From Nitrososphaerales archaeon TH703 (lineage in GTDB: Archaea; Thermoproteota; Nitrososphaeria; Nitrososphaerales; Nitrososphaeraceae): a stretch of DNA of 8,736 bases. Each line of letters begins with the position of its first letter. Position 1 is the stretch's first letter. The position numbers and the translations under genes were made by a program. The stretch covers positions 1 to 8,736 of the forward strand of contig JAATVL010000119.1 of assembly GCA_014523525.1 (NCBI GenBank), written 5' to 3'. This document shows positions 1-5,727 of the stretch, piece by piece. Under the pieces are notes generated by a model that saw only the letters and a program-made list of their open reading frames with translations, ran no database searches and had not been told where the DNA came from.

Positions 1-616
1 ATACCACTTTTCCTGTTGAACGCTTTACCCCTGTATTGCCAATTAGGAGTGTAAAGTTCTTTTTTGTTCCTATGTTGCTAAATCCTTTGTCTGGTTCATA
101 ATTCACTATTCCACCAAAAGTAGAGACATAACAATCTACTCCTGAAGAGTTCGTATGTATAATTTTCTCCATAATCTTTGCAGTCTCATAAATCTGGTTC
201 CTGTCGCGGTCTGAAAACAACGAATAAAGCGCGGCAACTGTTGCGACACATGATGCTGCTGATGATCCCAGACCTTCTCCATAAGGAATTTGAGACTGAA
301 TATCCAAATTAATTCCAACATTAAGATTATCTTTTTCGGATAAAACGTGTTTTACGCACTTATAGATTGGATACAGAAATGACAAACTATTGTGATGGGC
401 CTTTACACGCTCTTCGTTACTTTCTGTTGGTACAGTTAGTGAATTTTCTCCAGATTTGATATTAATACGCAACTTGTCATTAACTTGTGCGTGAACTTGA
501 ATCCGTTTATTTATTGCTGCCACAATTGCAGGGTTTTTGTAGACTACAAAATGTTCTCCAAAGAGTATTACCTTTGCAGGGGCTGATGACACAGCTTTAC
601 TGTATTGGTTATTCAT
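1..616 (-). CDS. mvk: Mevalonate kinase, N-terminal 205 residues (cut by window edge)
   Basis: This GHMP-family kinase phosphorylates mevalonate with ATP in the cytoplasm, an early step in making the isoprenoid chains of archaeal lipids. The reading frame is open from ATG at 616 to the window edge, giving 205 complete codons; archaeal enzymes have roughly 300-330, so the C-terminal third is missing. Visible motifs are the N-terminal APAKVILFGEH (residues 12-22), the ATP-binding loop PYGEGLGSSAAS (111-122), the segment SSGVDCYVSTFGG (157-169) with the likely catalytic Asp161, and IGNTGVKRSTG (192-202), typical of archaeal mevalonate kinases. Its ATG overlaps the stop of the MEMO gene as ATGA, so translation is probably coupled and it belongs to the rpoN-eno-rpsB unit. 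The gene order matches that known in other archaea. Identification is firm; only the 3' end is unseen. Confidence 0.95.
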   Translation of the reverse strand, partial: MNNQYSKAVSSAPAKVILFGEHFVVYKNPAIVAAINKRIQVHAQVNDKLRINIKSGENSLTVPTESNEERVKAHHNSLSFLYPIYKCVKHVLSEKDNLNVGINLDIQSQIPYGEGLGSSAASCVATVAALYSLFSDRDRNQIYETAKIMEKIIHTNSSGVDCYVSTFGGIVNYEPDKGFSNIGTKKNFTLLIGNTGVKRSTGKVV

Positions 617-1455
617 ACAAATAATATTGAAGAATAACCGACTACTGAGTTTTTATCTCCGGCTACGTCTCCACTTGTTGCATATTTCAATAACTTGCCT
701 TTTGTAGCTCCCATTCTTTTTGATATTTGCATAACTGTAGCAATGGCACCATAGCCGCATGCCGTAACATTAAATGAAACCAATATCGAGTAAAATTTTT
801 CTATATCCAGTGAGAGAATTGCAGAAATCAGGAGATTATCTTTTTCATGAGCTTGACTATTTGGTTCATAATGTGTTAGATCAGAAGAGGCTATCGAAAT
901 CAAATTTCTTTTTTTTACTGATTCGAATATCCCGTCGCCAAGTTTTATGCTTGTGTTCTTGCCTTGGTTGATTAAAATTATAGGTACTATTTTGAATTCT
1001 TCTCTTATGTATTGAAGAAATGGGAGTTGAACTTCAATACAATGATCTTTGGAGTGCGCTAATTCATCATAGTTAGTCAGTCTACAATTTTGGTATATAT
1101 CTTGAGCCAATTCTGAATCAATTTCTATTTTTCCTACAGGGGTCTTCCAAGAACCCGTATTCATTATTGCTACATCACTACCCAAGCCGTAATGATTTGG
1201 ACCGAGTATTATTGCAGATTCAAATTTGGATGATGATAATTGGTAATATCCATTTGCAGCTACTGCTCCAGAGTACATGTAACCAGCATGAGGAGAGACC
1301 ATTCCGTAAATTCTCTCTTTAATATTAGATGGTGGTAACTTTCCTGGACCAAAATTTGAATCTCTAAATAATGATTCTAGATTCACGTTGAGTTCATTAC
1401 GGCTTTTTGGATAGAATATTCCGGAGACGGCAGGTTCTCTTACGTATGAATTCAA
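613..1455 (-). CDS. MEMO / AmmeMemoRadiSam system protein B family
   Basis: A 280-residue MEMO-family protein, related to the extradiol dioxygenase class III fold. In archaea it is found beside uS2 and mevalonate kinase; its biochemical role there is unsettled, and human MEMO1 has been reported to bind metal. Visible motifs are SPHAGYMYSG (54-63, His56), GPNHYGLG (85-92, His88), DHCIEVQLPFL (137-147, His138), SSDLTHY (190-196, Asp192 and His195), TACGYG (231-236, Cys233) and TSGD (260-263). The His/His/Cys set expected for the MEMO metal site is therefore intact. The start is TTG at 1455, the only start able to give the full conserved N-terminus (next Met is residue 52); it overlaps the rpsB stop as TTGA. 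The 3' end overlaps the mevalonate kinase ATG. The family call is secure, but the substrate is unknown. Confidence 0.93.
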   Translation of the reverse strand: MNSYVREPAVSGIFYPKSRNELNVNLESLFRDSNFGPGKLPPSNIKERIYGMVSPHAGYMYSGAVAANGYYQLSSSKFESAIILGPNHYGLGSDVAIMNTGSWKTPVGKIEIDSELAQDIYQNCRLTNYDELAHSKDHCIEVQLPFLQYIREEFKIVPIILINQGKNTSIKLGDGIFESVKKRNLISIASSDLTHYEPNSQAHEKDNLLISAILSLDIEKFYSILVSFNVTACGYGAIATVMQISKRMGATKGKLLKYATSGDVAGDKNSVVGYSSILFV

Positions 1456-2177
1456 GATATCTCTTCGACTAATTTGGTCTCAAAGTCATCGATTGATATC
1501 TTCATTTCATTATCAGATTTTATCTTTCCCTGTTTCTTCAACACCTCCCTAGTAAGTAACCAATATACAGTCGCAAGTGCCTTTCTTCCTCTATTATTTG
1601 CAGGAATGACCAAATCTACATTAGAGGTAACGTTATCGCTATTTGCAATAGCAACAACTGGAACACCGGCCCTTGTTGCTTCCAACACAGCTTGGAAATC
1701 GGCCTGAGGATCTGTGACAATAACTACTTGCGGTTCCATGTAGCTTGACAAAGACGGATTCGTAAAAGTTCCGGGCATAAAACGCCCTATGATTCCAGAA
1801 GCCCCAGTTGCCTCACAAAACTTCTGGACAGGAGTTTTCCCATATTCTCTTGCAGACGTGACTATGATTTTGGAAATATCCGATCTTCCAATAAACTTCG
1901 CAGCAACATCAATTCTGGTAAGTGTTTTACTAATGTCTAAAATATAAAGGCCTTCTGGATTTGCACGAACAATAAACGGTGACATAAATTTTGTCTTTAC
2001 AGGAGTGCCTACGCGTATTCCTGTTGAAAGTATCATTTTCTCTAAATTATCACTTTCAATTTCCCCGACTTGCTCTCCAGTCTCGATGTATCCGTGACTA
2101 GGAGTTTCTTCAGATGCATGATTCTCAGCTTCACTCAGAGAATCGTCAGTGTTTTCTCCTTGGTTTGCACTTGCCAT
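1452..2177 (-). CDS. rpsB: Small ribosomal subunit protein uS2 (archaeal S2)
   Basis: uS2 is a structural protein of the 30S subunit, bound between head and body. The 241-residue product has the archaeal/eukaryotic S2 signatures: STGIRVGTPVKTK (51-63), EGLYILDISKT (75-85), GRFMPGTFTNP (131-141), VVIVTDPQADFQAVLEA (151-167) and IPANNRGRKALATVYWLL (191-208). I chose ATG at 2177, one base after the enolase stop (TAA-A-ATG). An upstream ATG at 2198 would add seven residues but overlap enolase by 20 bases. Residues 1-47 form an acidic, Ser/Glu/Asn-rich tail ahead of the conserved domain, longer than the short tail usual in archaeal S2. The gene is the third in the rpoN-led unit and its stop overlaps the TTG of the MEMO gene. 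No clear Shine-Dalgarno site is seen, consistent with translational coupling. Confidence 0.95.
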   Translation of the reverse strand: MASANQGENTDDSLSEAENHASEETPSHGYIETGEQVGEIESDNLEKMILSTGIRVGTPVKTKFMSPFIVRANPEGLYILDISKTLTRIDVAAKFIGRSDISKIIVTSAREYGKTPVQKFCEATGASGIIGRFMPGTFTNPSLSSYMEPQVVIVTDPQADFQAVLEATRAGVPVVAIANSDNVTSNVDLVIPANNRGRKALATVYWLLTREVLKKQGKIKSDNEMKISIDDFETKLVEEIS

Positions 2178-2178
2178 T

Positions 2179-3426
2179 TTAGTTGAAAGACAAATCAATC
2201 ATGCCTTTTATTAAATCATACTCTGAAAGTCTTAAAAGTTCGTTCAATTTGGATACTCTCTCGCCTCCAACAACTCCAGTCTTGATCATTTTTGAAGATG
2301 TTGATAATGCTATGTGAGATATGTGTGCATCAACAGATTCCCCAGATCTGTGCGAAGTAATTATTTTAATATTATTTTTCGTACATTTATCTGCGAAATC
2401 CAAAGCATTGTATAAAGTACCTGCTTGATTAACTTTCAAAATTGCAGCATTACAAGCTCCATTTTTGCATGCTTCACTTATCCTTACAGCACTTGTAACG
2501 AGCATATCATCACCTGTAACATAACAGTTCTTATTTCTTTTAGTGATTATTGCCATACTTTCAAAATCATCTTCGTTCACAGGATCTTCTGCATAAATTA
2601 GATGATAATTTTTAATTAAATCCTCAACAAAATTTATCTGTTCTTCAGTATTCCTTACTAATCCCTGCCTTGAATAATCATACAGTTTCCTTTTAGAATC
2701 CCACATTGAGGAACTTGCAAAATCAATACCTAAAGCTATATCCTTCCGAAGCTTTAACCCTGAGTTTTCCACGGCCTGAGCCACAGTGGATACTGCCTCA
2801 TCGTTATTCAAGTTTGGAGCCCAAGCACCCTCGTCACCCCTTCCATACGTGAATTTCTTGTCTATTTTTTCCAATAGCACTCTAACCTCCTTATGGATAT
2901 TGAAATTCATCTGTAATGCCTCCATGATATTTTTTGCTCCTATTGGACAAACTAGTACTTCTTGAATATCAGGAGTACCGGGACCTGCATGGGATCCTCC
3001 CCCAATGATATTTCCGAGAGGATAAGGAAATCGATAAGGGCCTTTCTTATTCAGCATTGCAAATAAAGGTACATTCAGGGACGCTGAAGCAGAAGCTGCA
3101 GCGGCAATACTCAATCCGTATGTTACAGCCCCACCAATTCGACTAAAATCATTAGAAGTATCCATCGACTTCAGAATTTCAAAAATAGAAATAGGATTTG
3201 AGGCGTCTACTCCAATAAACTTGTGCATATTCGAAACAAAGGTTCGAAGGGTTAATTCTGGATCATTATCTATAAAACTTGGAACCTCATGACTACCTAC
3301 ACTAGCACCAGAAGGAGCGCAAGCCCTGCCCAGAAACTTGTTATCTGTTATTACATCTATTTCTATTGACTTTGATCCTCTACTGTTAAAAACTATTCTT
3401 CCCTTCAATGATGAAATTACAGGCAT
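2179..3426 (-). CDS. eno: Enolase (phosphopyruvate hydratase)
   Basis: Enolase interconverts 2-phosphoglycerate and phosphoenolpyruvate in the cytoplasm; in an autotroph it runs chiefly toward gluconeogenesis. The 415-residue protein is slightly short of the usual 420-435 but complete. Visible features include the mobile loop APSGASVGSHE (37-47), GGGSHAG with His146, Glu156, GDEGAWAP with Glu199, metal ligands Asp235, Glu280 and Asp306, the signature ILKVNQAGT with catalytic Lys331, SHRSGES (358-364), and KTG with Lys382 ahead of GGERVSKLNELLR. The N-terminal motif reads NSRGSKSIEIDV, not the common NSRGNPTVEVEV. The gene begins 12 bases after rpoN and ends one base before rpsB, so it is the second member of the operon. 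Placement beside rpoN and uS2 is a conserved archaeal arrangement. Confidence 0.96.
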   Translation of the reverse strand: MPVISSLKGRIVFNSRGSKSIEIDVITDNKFLGRACAPSGASVGSHEVPSFIDNDPELTLRTFVSNMHKFIGVDASNPISIFEILKSMDTSNDFSRIGGAVTYGLSIAAAASASASLNVPLFAMLNKKGPYRFPYPLGNIIGGGSHAGPGTPDIQEVLVCPIGAKNIMEALQMNFNIHKEVRVLLEKIDKKFTYGRGDEGAWAPNLNNDEAVSTVAQAVENSGLKLRKDIALGIDFASSSMWDSKRKLYDYSRQGLVRNTEEQINFVEDLIKNYHLIYAEDPVNEDDFESMAIITKRNKNCYVTGDDMLVTSAVRISEACKNGACNAAILKVNQAGTLYNALDFADKCTKNNIKIITSHRSGESVDAHISHIALSTSSKMIKTGVVGGERVSKLNELLRLSEYDLIKGMIDLSFN

Positions 3427-3438
3427 ATTTCATCAAAC

Positions 3439-3675
3439 TTAATCTATTTCTGATTCAATTTCTGACATTCGTCTGCGTAATGCCTCGTAGTAAGGTATTA
3501 CCTGGTATATCGTTTCAACAGATGAAACAAACATTCTTCTGCAACAATACCTTTTGATACCAAGCGAGTCCATAACTTCCGCAGGGTCTTCTCCAGCTTT
3601 GATTCTGTTAGAATATTCACCATACTTATTAGCTATTAGATTCCCACAGGTAAAACATCTTATAGGTATTAGCAT
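3439..3675 (-). CDS. rpoN: DNA-directed RNA polymerase subunit Rpo10 (RpoN)
   Basis: This is the small zinc-binding subunit of archaeal RNA polymerase, homologous to eukaryotic Rpb10, and part of the Rpo3/Rpo10/Rpo11/Rpo12 assembly platform. All key residues are visible: [11 protein letters not shown] at the start with Cys7 and Cys10, and [11 protein letters not shown] (38-48) with Cys44 and Cys45, together the zinc site. The conserved core ends near residue 60; the remaining 18 residues form a charged tail ([12 protein letters not shown]), making the protein 78 residues against the usual 55-70. The ATG at 3675 lies about 27 bases from the middle of a good TATA box, so the mRNA is probably nearly leaderless. 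It heads the unit leading into enolase. No rpoK follows it, although rpoK sits nearby in several other archaea. Confidence 0.96.
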   Translation of the reverse strand: MLIPIRCFTCGNLIANKYGEYSNRIKAGEDPAEVMDSLGIKRYCCRRMFVSSVETIYQVIPYYEALRRRMSEIESEID

Positions 3676-3698
3676 TGATATTTTATTTTCAGGTGTCT

Positions 3699-3706
3699 TA
3701 TAAAAA
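3699..3706 (-). promoter_or_regulatory. TATA box for the rpoN-eno-rpsB unit
   Basis: On the minus strand the sequence reads TTTTTATA, centred about 27 bases upstream of the rpoN ATG at 3675. That spacing places the transcription start at or next to the ATG, the usual leaderless layout for a first gene in archaea. It is the only clear promoter ahead of the five-gene unit. Confidence 0.65.
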
Positions 3707-3725
3707 CCATGTATTTGTGGTAGTG

Positions 3726-3733
3726 TTTATATA
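3726..3733 (+). promoter_or_regulatory. TATA box for tRNA-Leu
   Basis: TTTATATA lies 42 bases upstream of the mature tRNA 5' end. A start about 25 bases downstream would give a 5' leader near 20 bases, to be removed by RNase P. It stands back to back with the rpoN TATA box, with 19 bases between them, so the two divergent units have separate but adjacent core promoters. Confidence 0.6.
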
Positions 3734-3774
3734 GCAAATATTCAAATTAGCGATTTTTGAACCGCTAAATCTAT

Positions 3775-3859
3775 GCGGGAGTCGCCCAGCTTGGTCAACG
3801 GCGTAAGACTGAGGCTCTTATCCCTTAGGGGTTCGTGGGTTCAAATCCCACCTCCCGCA
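3775..3859 (+). tRNA. tRNA-Leu (anticodon GAG)
   Basis: An 85-base class II tRNA folds completely by eye. The acceptor stem GCGGGAG (3775-3781) pairs with CTCCCGC (3852-3858), with A3859 as discriminator base. The anticodon stem TAAGA/TCTTA (3804-3808, 3816-3820) encloses loop CTGAGGC with anticodon GAG at 3811-3813, reading CUC and CUU leucine codons. A long variable arm TCCC-TTA-GGGG (3821-3831) marks it as Leu/Ser type, and the T arm is GTGGG-TTCAAAT-CCCAC. There is no intron and no encoded CCA, as is common in archaea. The identity is secure because the discriminator A, the variable arm and the anticodon all agree on leucine. Confidence 0.96.
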
Positions 3860-3878
3860 TACAACCAATAGACTTCAT

Positions 3879-4007
3879 TCAGGAAAATTTTTTTAGAATC
3901 TTATAATATGGCGATGCCTTGTGCTTTTTAATACATTTTTCACAAAGCGATCTATGTCCATACTTAACATGACATTTACAGTCGCACAGTTCAGCTTTAG
4001 TTAACAA
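3879..4007 (-). CDS. Small Cys/His-rich (zinc-finger-like) basic protein, 42 residues
   Basis: A short frame from TTG at 4007 to TGA at 3879 encodes 42 residues with an ordered set of metal-ligand candidates: Cys8, Cys10, Cys12, His13, His18, Cys22, Cys25 and His29 (core CDCKCHVKYGHRSLCEKC). The protein is strongly basic, with ten Lys and one Arg against three acidic residues, and ends in a Lys-rich tail, so nucleic-acid binding or a zinc-ribbon adaptor role is plausible. An in-frame TAG lies directly before the TTG, so no longer version exists. An AT-rich TATA-like palindrome is centred about 28 bases upstream of the TTG, the spacing expected for a leaderless gene. I do not recognise a named family. 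Support is the motif spacing plus the promoter; the doubt is its shortness and non-ATG start. Confidence 0.6.
   Translation of the reverse strand: MLTKAELCDCKCHVKYGHRSLCEKCIKKHKASPYYKILKKFS
3888..3894 (+). terminator. Oligo-T tract, probable tRNA-Leu terminator
   Basis: Seven consecutive T residues begin 29 bases after the tRNA 3' end. Archaeal RNA polymerase commonly terminates at such tracts without a hairpin. The same bases, read on the other strand, encode the Lys-Lys-Phe end of the Cys/His-rich mini-protein, so the terminator would lie inside an oppositely oriented reading frame. Confidence 0.45.
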
Positions 4008-4029
4008 CTAAGTGATTTCCGAAATTATG

Positions 4030-4041
4030 TTATTTAAATAA
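4030..4041 (-). promoter_or_regulatory. Palindromic TATA box (TTATTTAAATAA)
   Basis: This perfect 12-base palindrome is centred about 28 bases upstream of the TTG start of the Cys/His-rich mini-protein on the minus strand. GAAAT lies just outside it on that strand, resembling a TFB recognition element. Because it is symmetric it could also work on the plus strand, where a start near 4062 would give the ferritin-like gene a leader of about 40 bases. Confidence 0.5.
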
Positions 4042-4072
4042 TTTCAATCTTTATGCATGTTGATTCGATAAA

Positions 4073-4080
4073 TTTTTTAT
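4073..4080 (+). promoter_or_regulatory. Probable TATA box for the ferritin-like gene
   Basis: TTTTTTAT is centred about 26 bases before the TTG start codon at 4103, which fits leaderless transcription. The motif is T-rich and less specific than a TTTATATA box. The palindrome at 4030-4041 is an alternative promoter for the same gene. Confidence 0.4.
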
Positions 4081-4102
4081 CAATGCTTTATAGGTTATCA
4101 TA

Positions 4103-4519
4103 TTGGATATTGATTCACTATTGAAAAGAAAGCAAGATCTTTATACCTTATTGAAATCGCAACATGAAGCAGAAGTGAATGAAATGAATCATTACATGTC
4201 AGTGTTGAGCAGATTGAACAATGGTATAATAAAGAATTATGTGCACAAGTTGTTGGATGATGGCTTGCGACACATTGAATATATTTCTACCATGATGACT
4301 ACTATTGAAGGTGCTAGCAGTAGTTTTAATTTGACAAAACAAGGAATCATTAAGTCGATAGATGAAGAAAAGGAATCAAGGGATCTGTTACTGAAATGCG
4401 TAGCACTGGCTGACGATGTAGAAACAAAATCTTTATTGAAAAGCATTATAGTCGATGAAGAACATCATATTAAGATATTGCAACACATTGAAGAGCTAGT
4501 ATCTAAACCTGGACGCTGA
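4103..4519 (+). CDS. Ferritin-like superfamily protein (putative)
   Basis: A 138-residue, all-helical protein with the spacing of carboxylate and histidine residues seen in ferritin-like four-helix bundles. Candidate ligands by helix are Glu24/Glu27/His30 (HEAEVNEMNH), His57/Glu59 (LRHIEY), Glu88/Glu89 (IDEEKE) and Glu119/Glu120/His122 (VDEEHHIKIL). The last, an EExH motif in a C-terminal helix, is the strongest sign. Such proteins can bind a di-iron site for oxidation, iron storage or peroxide chemistry, but which of these applies cannot be told here. There is no signal peptide or membrane segment, so it is probably cytoplasmic. The start is TTG at 4103 with a TATA-like element about 26 bases upstream; no nearby ATG would keep helix 1 intact. 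The peroxiredoxin close by is consistent with an iron/peroxide role, which is inference. Confidence 0.7.
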   Translation: MDIDSLLKRKQDLYTLLKSQHEAEVNEMNHYMSVLSRLNNGIIKNYVHKLLDDGLRHIEYISTMMTTIEGASSSFNLTKQGIIKSIDEEKESRDLLLKCVALADDVETKSLLKSIIVDEEHHIKILQHIEELVSKPGR

Positions 4520-4533
4520 CATTTAGAAACAAA

Positions 4534-4541
4534 TTATAAAT
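4534..4541 (+). promoter_or_regulatory. TATA box for the 180-residue orphan gene
   Basis: TTATAAAT, preceded by the A-rich element GAAACAAA (4526-4533) resembling a TFB recognition site, is centred 23-24 bases before ATG 4561. This suggests a leaderless mRNA started independently of the ferritin-like gene. Confidence 0.55.
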
Positions 4542-4560
4542 TCCGTCTGTATCTAAATAA

Positions 4561-5103
4561 ATGTCCCATTTAATTCGTACAATAGTACAAAACTATATCG
4601 AAAATTCAAACTGTTTTAGTATAGTTGCCAAAGATGGAATTACTACAGATCAATTTGCCATTCATAGATCTGATTTATTGTTTGTAAAAGCTTCTCTCAA
4701 TGTACGAAAAATGCAATCACAAATTCCCGCGATATTTAGATCAGTAAGCATTGCTAAGAATCTTGATTATTATCAAAATAAGATATGTCATGAAATACCC
4801 TCGATTCCTGATACAGAGCAGATCAAACTAATATTACAAAAACTACGTGTGATAATTATTACATTGTTTCTAAGATTGAATAAACTAATGGTGGAAATAA
4901 AATCAGATAACTCTATGTACAACAATTATTTTCTAGAGTGGAATAGGTATTCAGAAGAAGCTTTGATAATTACATCCACTATATTAGTTGGGTATCAAAA
5001 AGGAAGAACTGAAACTAAAATTCTTGATACCATAAAAAAGACTTTAGACTATCTTGGGATATCCATGTACATGATAGATGATGAGATTTCGTACCTGTAC
5101 TAA
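4561..5103 (+). CDS. Uncharacterised helical protein, 180 residues
   Basis: I do not recognise this protein. It starts at ATG 4561, directly preceded by a well-spaced TATA box, and ends at TAA 5103. The sequence reads as mostly alpha-helical and cytoplasmic. A hydrophobic stretch near residues 96-108 (LRVIIITLFLRLN) looks like an amphipathic or buried helix and not a clear membrane span. Its two Cys residues (18 and 76) form no metal motif, and no Walker, Rossmann or helix-turn-helix signature is apparent. The C-terminus is acidic and Tyr-rich (MIDDEISYLY). Codon use and AT content match the neighbours, so nothing points to recent transfer. It lies 41 bases after the ferritin-like gene and converges on the peroxiredoxin gene with four bases between stop codons. 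Expression as a real gene is likely; function is unknown. Confidence 0.75.
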   Translation: MSHLIRTIVQNYIENSNCFSIVAKDGITTDQFAIHRSDLLFVKASLNVRKMQSQIPAIFRSVSIAKNLDYYQNKICHEIPSIPDTEQIKLILQKLRVIIITLFLRLNKLMVEIKSDNSMYNNYFLEWNRYSEEALIITSTILVGYQKGRTETKILDTIKKTLDYLGISMYMIDDEISYLY

Positions 5104-5107
5104 TCAA

Positions 5108-5599
5108 TTAATTTGTTATTCCAAATGCTTCAAGGACTTCGTTACTATGCCCTATTGGTTTGACCTTAACGAAAATTCTTAGTATCTTGCCATTTTCATC
5201 TACTAAAAAAGTGGTCCTGTTAACTCCCATATACTCCTTACCCATGAATTTTTTCAGTCCGTAAGTACCGTACTTTTTTGAAATACTGTTGTCTACATCG
5301 GCGGCCAGGTGATATGGAATATTCATCTTTTGTTTGAATTTTTCATGCGACTCGTCGGTATCTGGACTAACTCCGATTATTTCGATGCCAGCACTCTTGA
5401 ATTTTTCATAATCTCTCGTAAATTCTGAAGCTTCAGTGGTACAGCCAGTTGTAAAATCTCTGGGATAAAAATACAGGACTACTTTTCTGTCCCTAAAATC
5501 AGCTAAATTCATTCTTTGATTCTTACTCTTAAATGAAAAATCTGGTGCAGCGTTTCCTTCCTTCAAACCATCCGAACGTAATAATTCATTATCTGTCAA
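5108..5599 (-). CDS. Peroxiredoxin, PrxQ/BCP type, single cysteine
   Basis: This thiol peroxidase reduces hydrogen peroxide and organic hydroperoxides in the cytoplasm. The 163-residue protein has the BCP/PrxQ layout: GNAAPDFSF (15-23), VLYFYPRDFTTGCTTEA (41-57) with peroxidatic Cys53 and its Pro46/Thr50 partners, GVSPD (76-80), and NRTTFLVDENG (127-137) with the conserved Arg128. In canonical BCP a resolving Cys lies five residues after the peroxidatic one. Here that position is Ser58, and Cys53 is the only Cys in the protein, so it must work as a 1-Cys enzyme with an outside reductant. The start is TTG at 5599; no upstream ATG exists and the next Met is residue 30. It diverges from the geranylgeranyl reductase gene and converges with the orphan gene. 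Confidence 0.93.
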   Translation of the reverse strand: MTDNELLRSDGLKEGNAAPDFSFKSKNQRMNLADFRDRKVVLYFYPRDFTTGCTTEASEFTRDYEKFKSAGIEIIGVSPDTDESHEKFKQKMNIPYHLAADVDNSISKKYGTYGLKKFMGKEYMGVNRTTFLVDENGKILRIFVKVKPIGHSNEVLEAFGITN

Positions 5600-5629
5600 A
5601 TTTTCTATATGTAAATTTTCAAGATGGCA

Positions 5630-5637
5630 TAATAAAA
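5630..5637 (-). promoter_or_regulatory. Probable TATA box for the peroxiredoxin gene
   Basis: On the minus strand TTTTATTA is centred about 34 bases before the TTG start at 5599, implying a leader of only several bases. It is the best AT-rich element at a workable distance, though not a strong consensus match. Confidence 0.35.
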
Positions 5638-5666
5638 GCGTTGATAGTCGACTGGATCTGCATTAC

Positions 5667-5678
5667 TTTAAAATATAA
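5667..5678 (+). promoter_or_regulatory. TATA-box region for the geranylgeranyl reductase gene
   Basis: TTTAAAATATAA occurs 50-60 bases before the ATG at 5728. A start about 25 bases downstream would give a leader near 30 bases, long enough to hold the weak Shine-Dalgarno-like AAGTGA (5717-5722) that lies five bases before that ATG. Confidence 0.45.
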
Positions 5679-5727
5679 CTTTTAATTGAATTTCAATAGA
5701 TGATTAACTGAGCGATAAGTGAATTTT

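Noticed and set aside
136..321. Minus-strand open frame of 61 residues inside the mevalonate kinase region
   Set aside because: The mevalonate kinase frame covers the same bases with recognisable motifs, including GLGSSA; this is an out-of-frame shadow.
774..971. Plus-strand open frame opposite the MEMO gene
   Set aside because: Antisense to conserved MEMO motifs and without any signal of its own.
1474..1707. Plus-strand open frame of 77 residues opposite rpsB
   Set aside because: Antisense shadow of the conserved uS2 core; hydrophobic composition arises from reverse-reading Lys/Glu-rich codons.
2175..2198. Upstream ATG at 2198 as the rpsB start
   Set aside because: It would overlap enolase by 20 bases and add seven non-conserved residues, while the ATG at 2177 lies one base past the enolase stop, fitting coupled translation.
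4237..4446. Minus-strand open frame opposite the ferritin-like gene
   Set aside because: Low-complexity Ser-rich shadow without a promoter; the plus-strand frame has ordered helix motifs.
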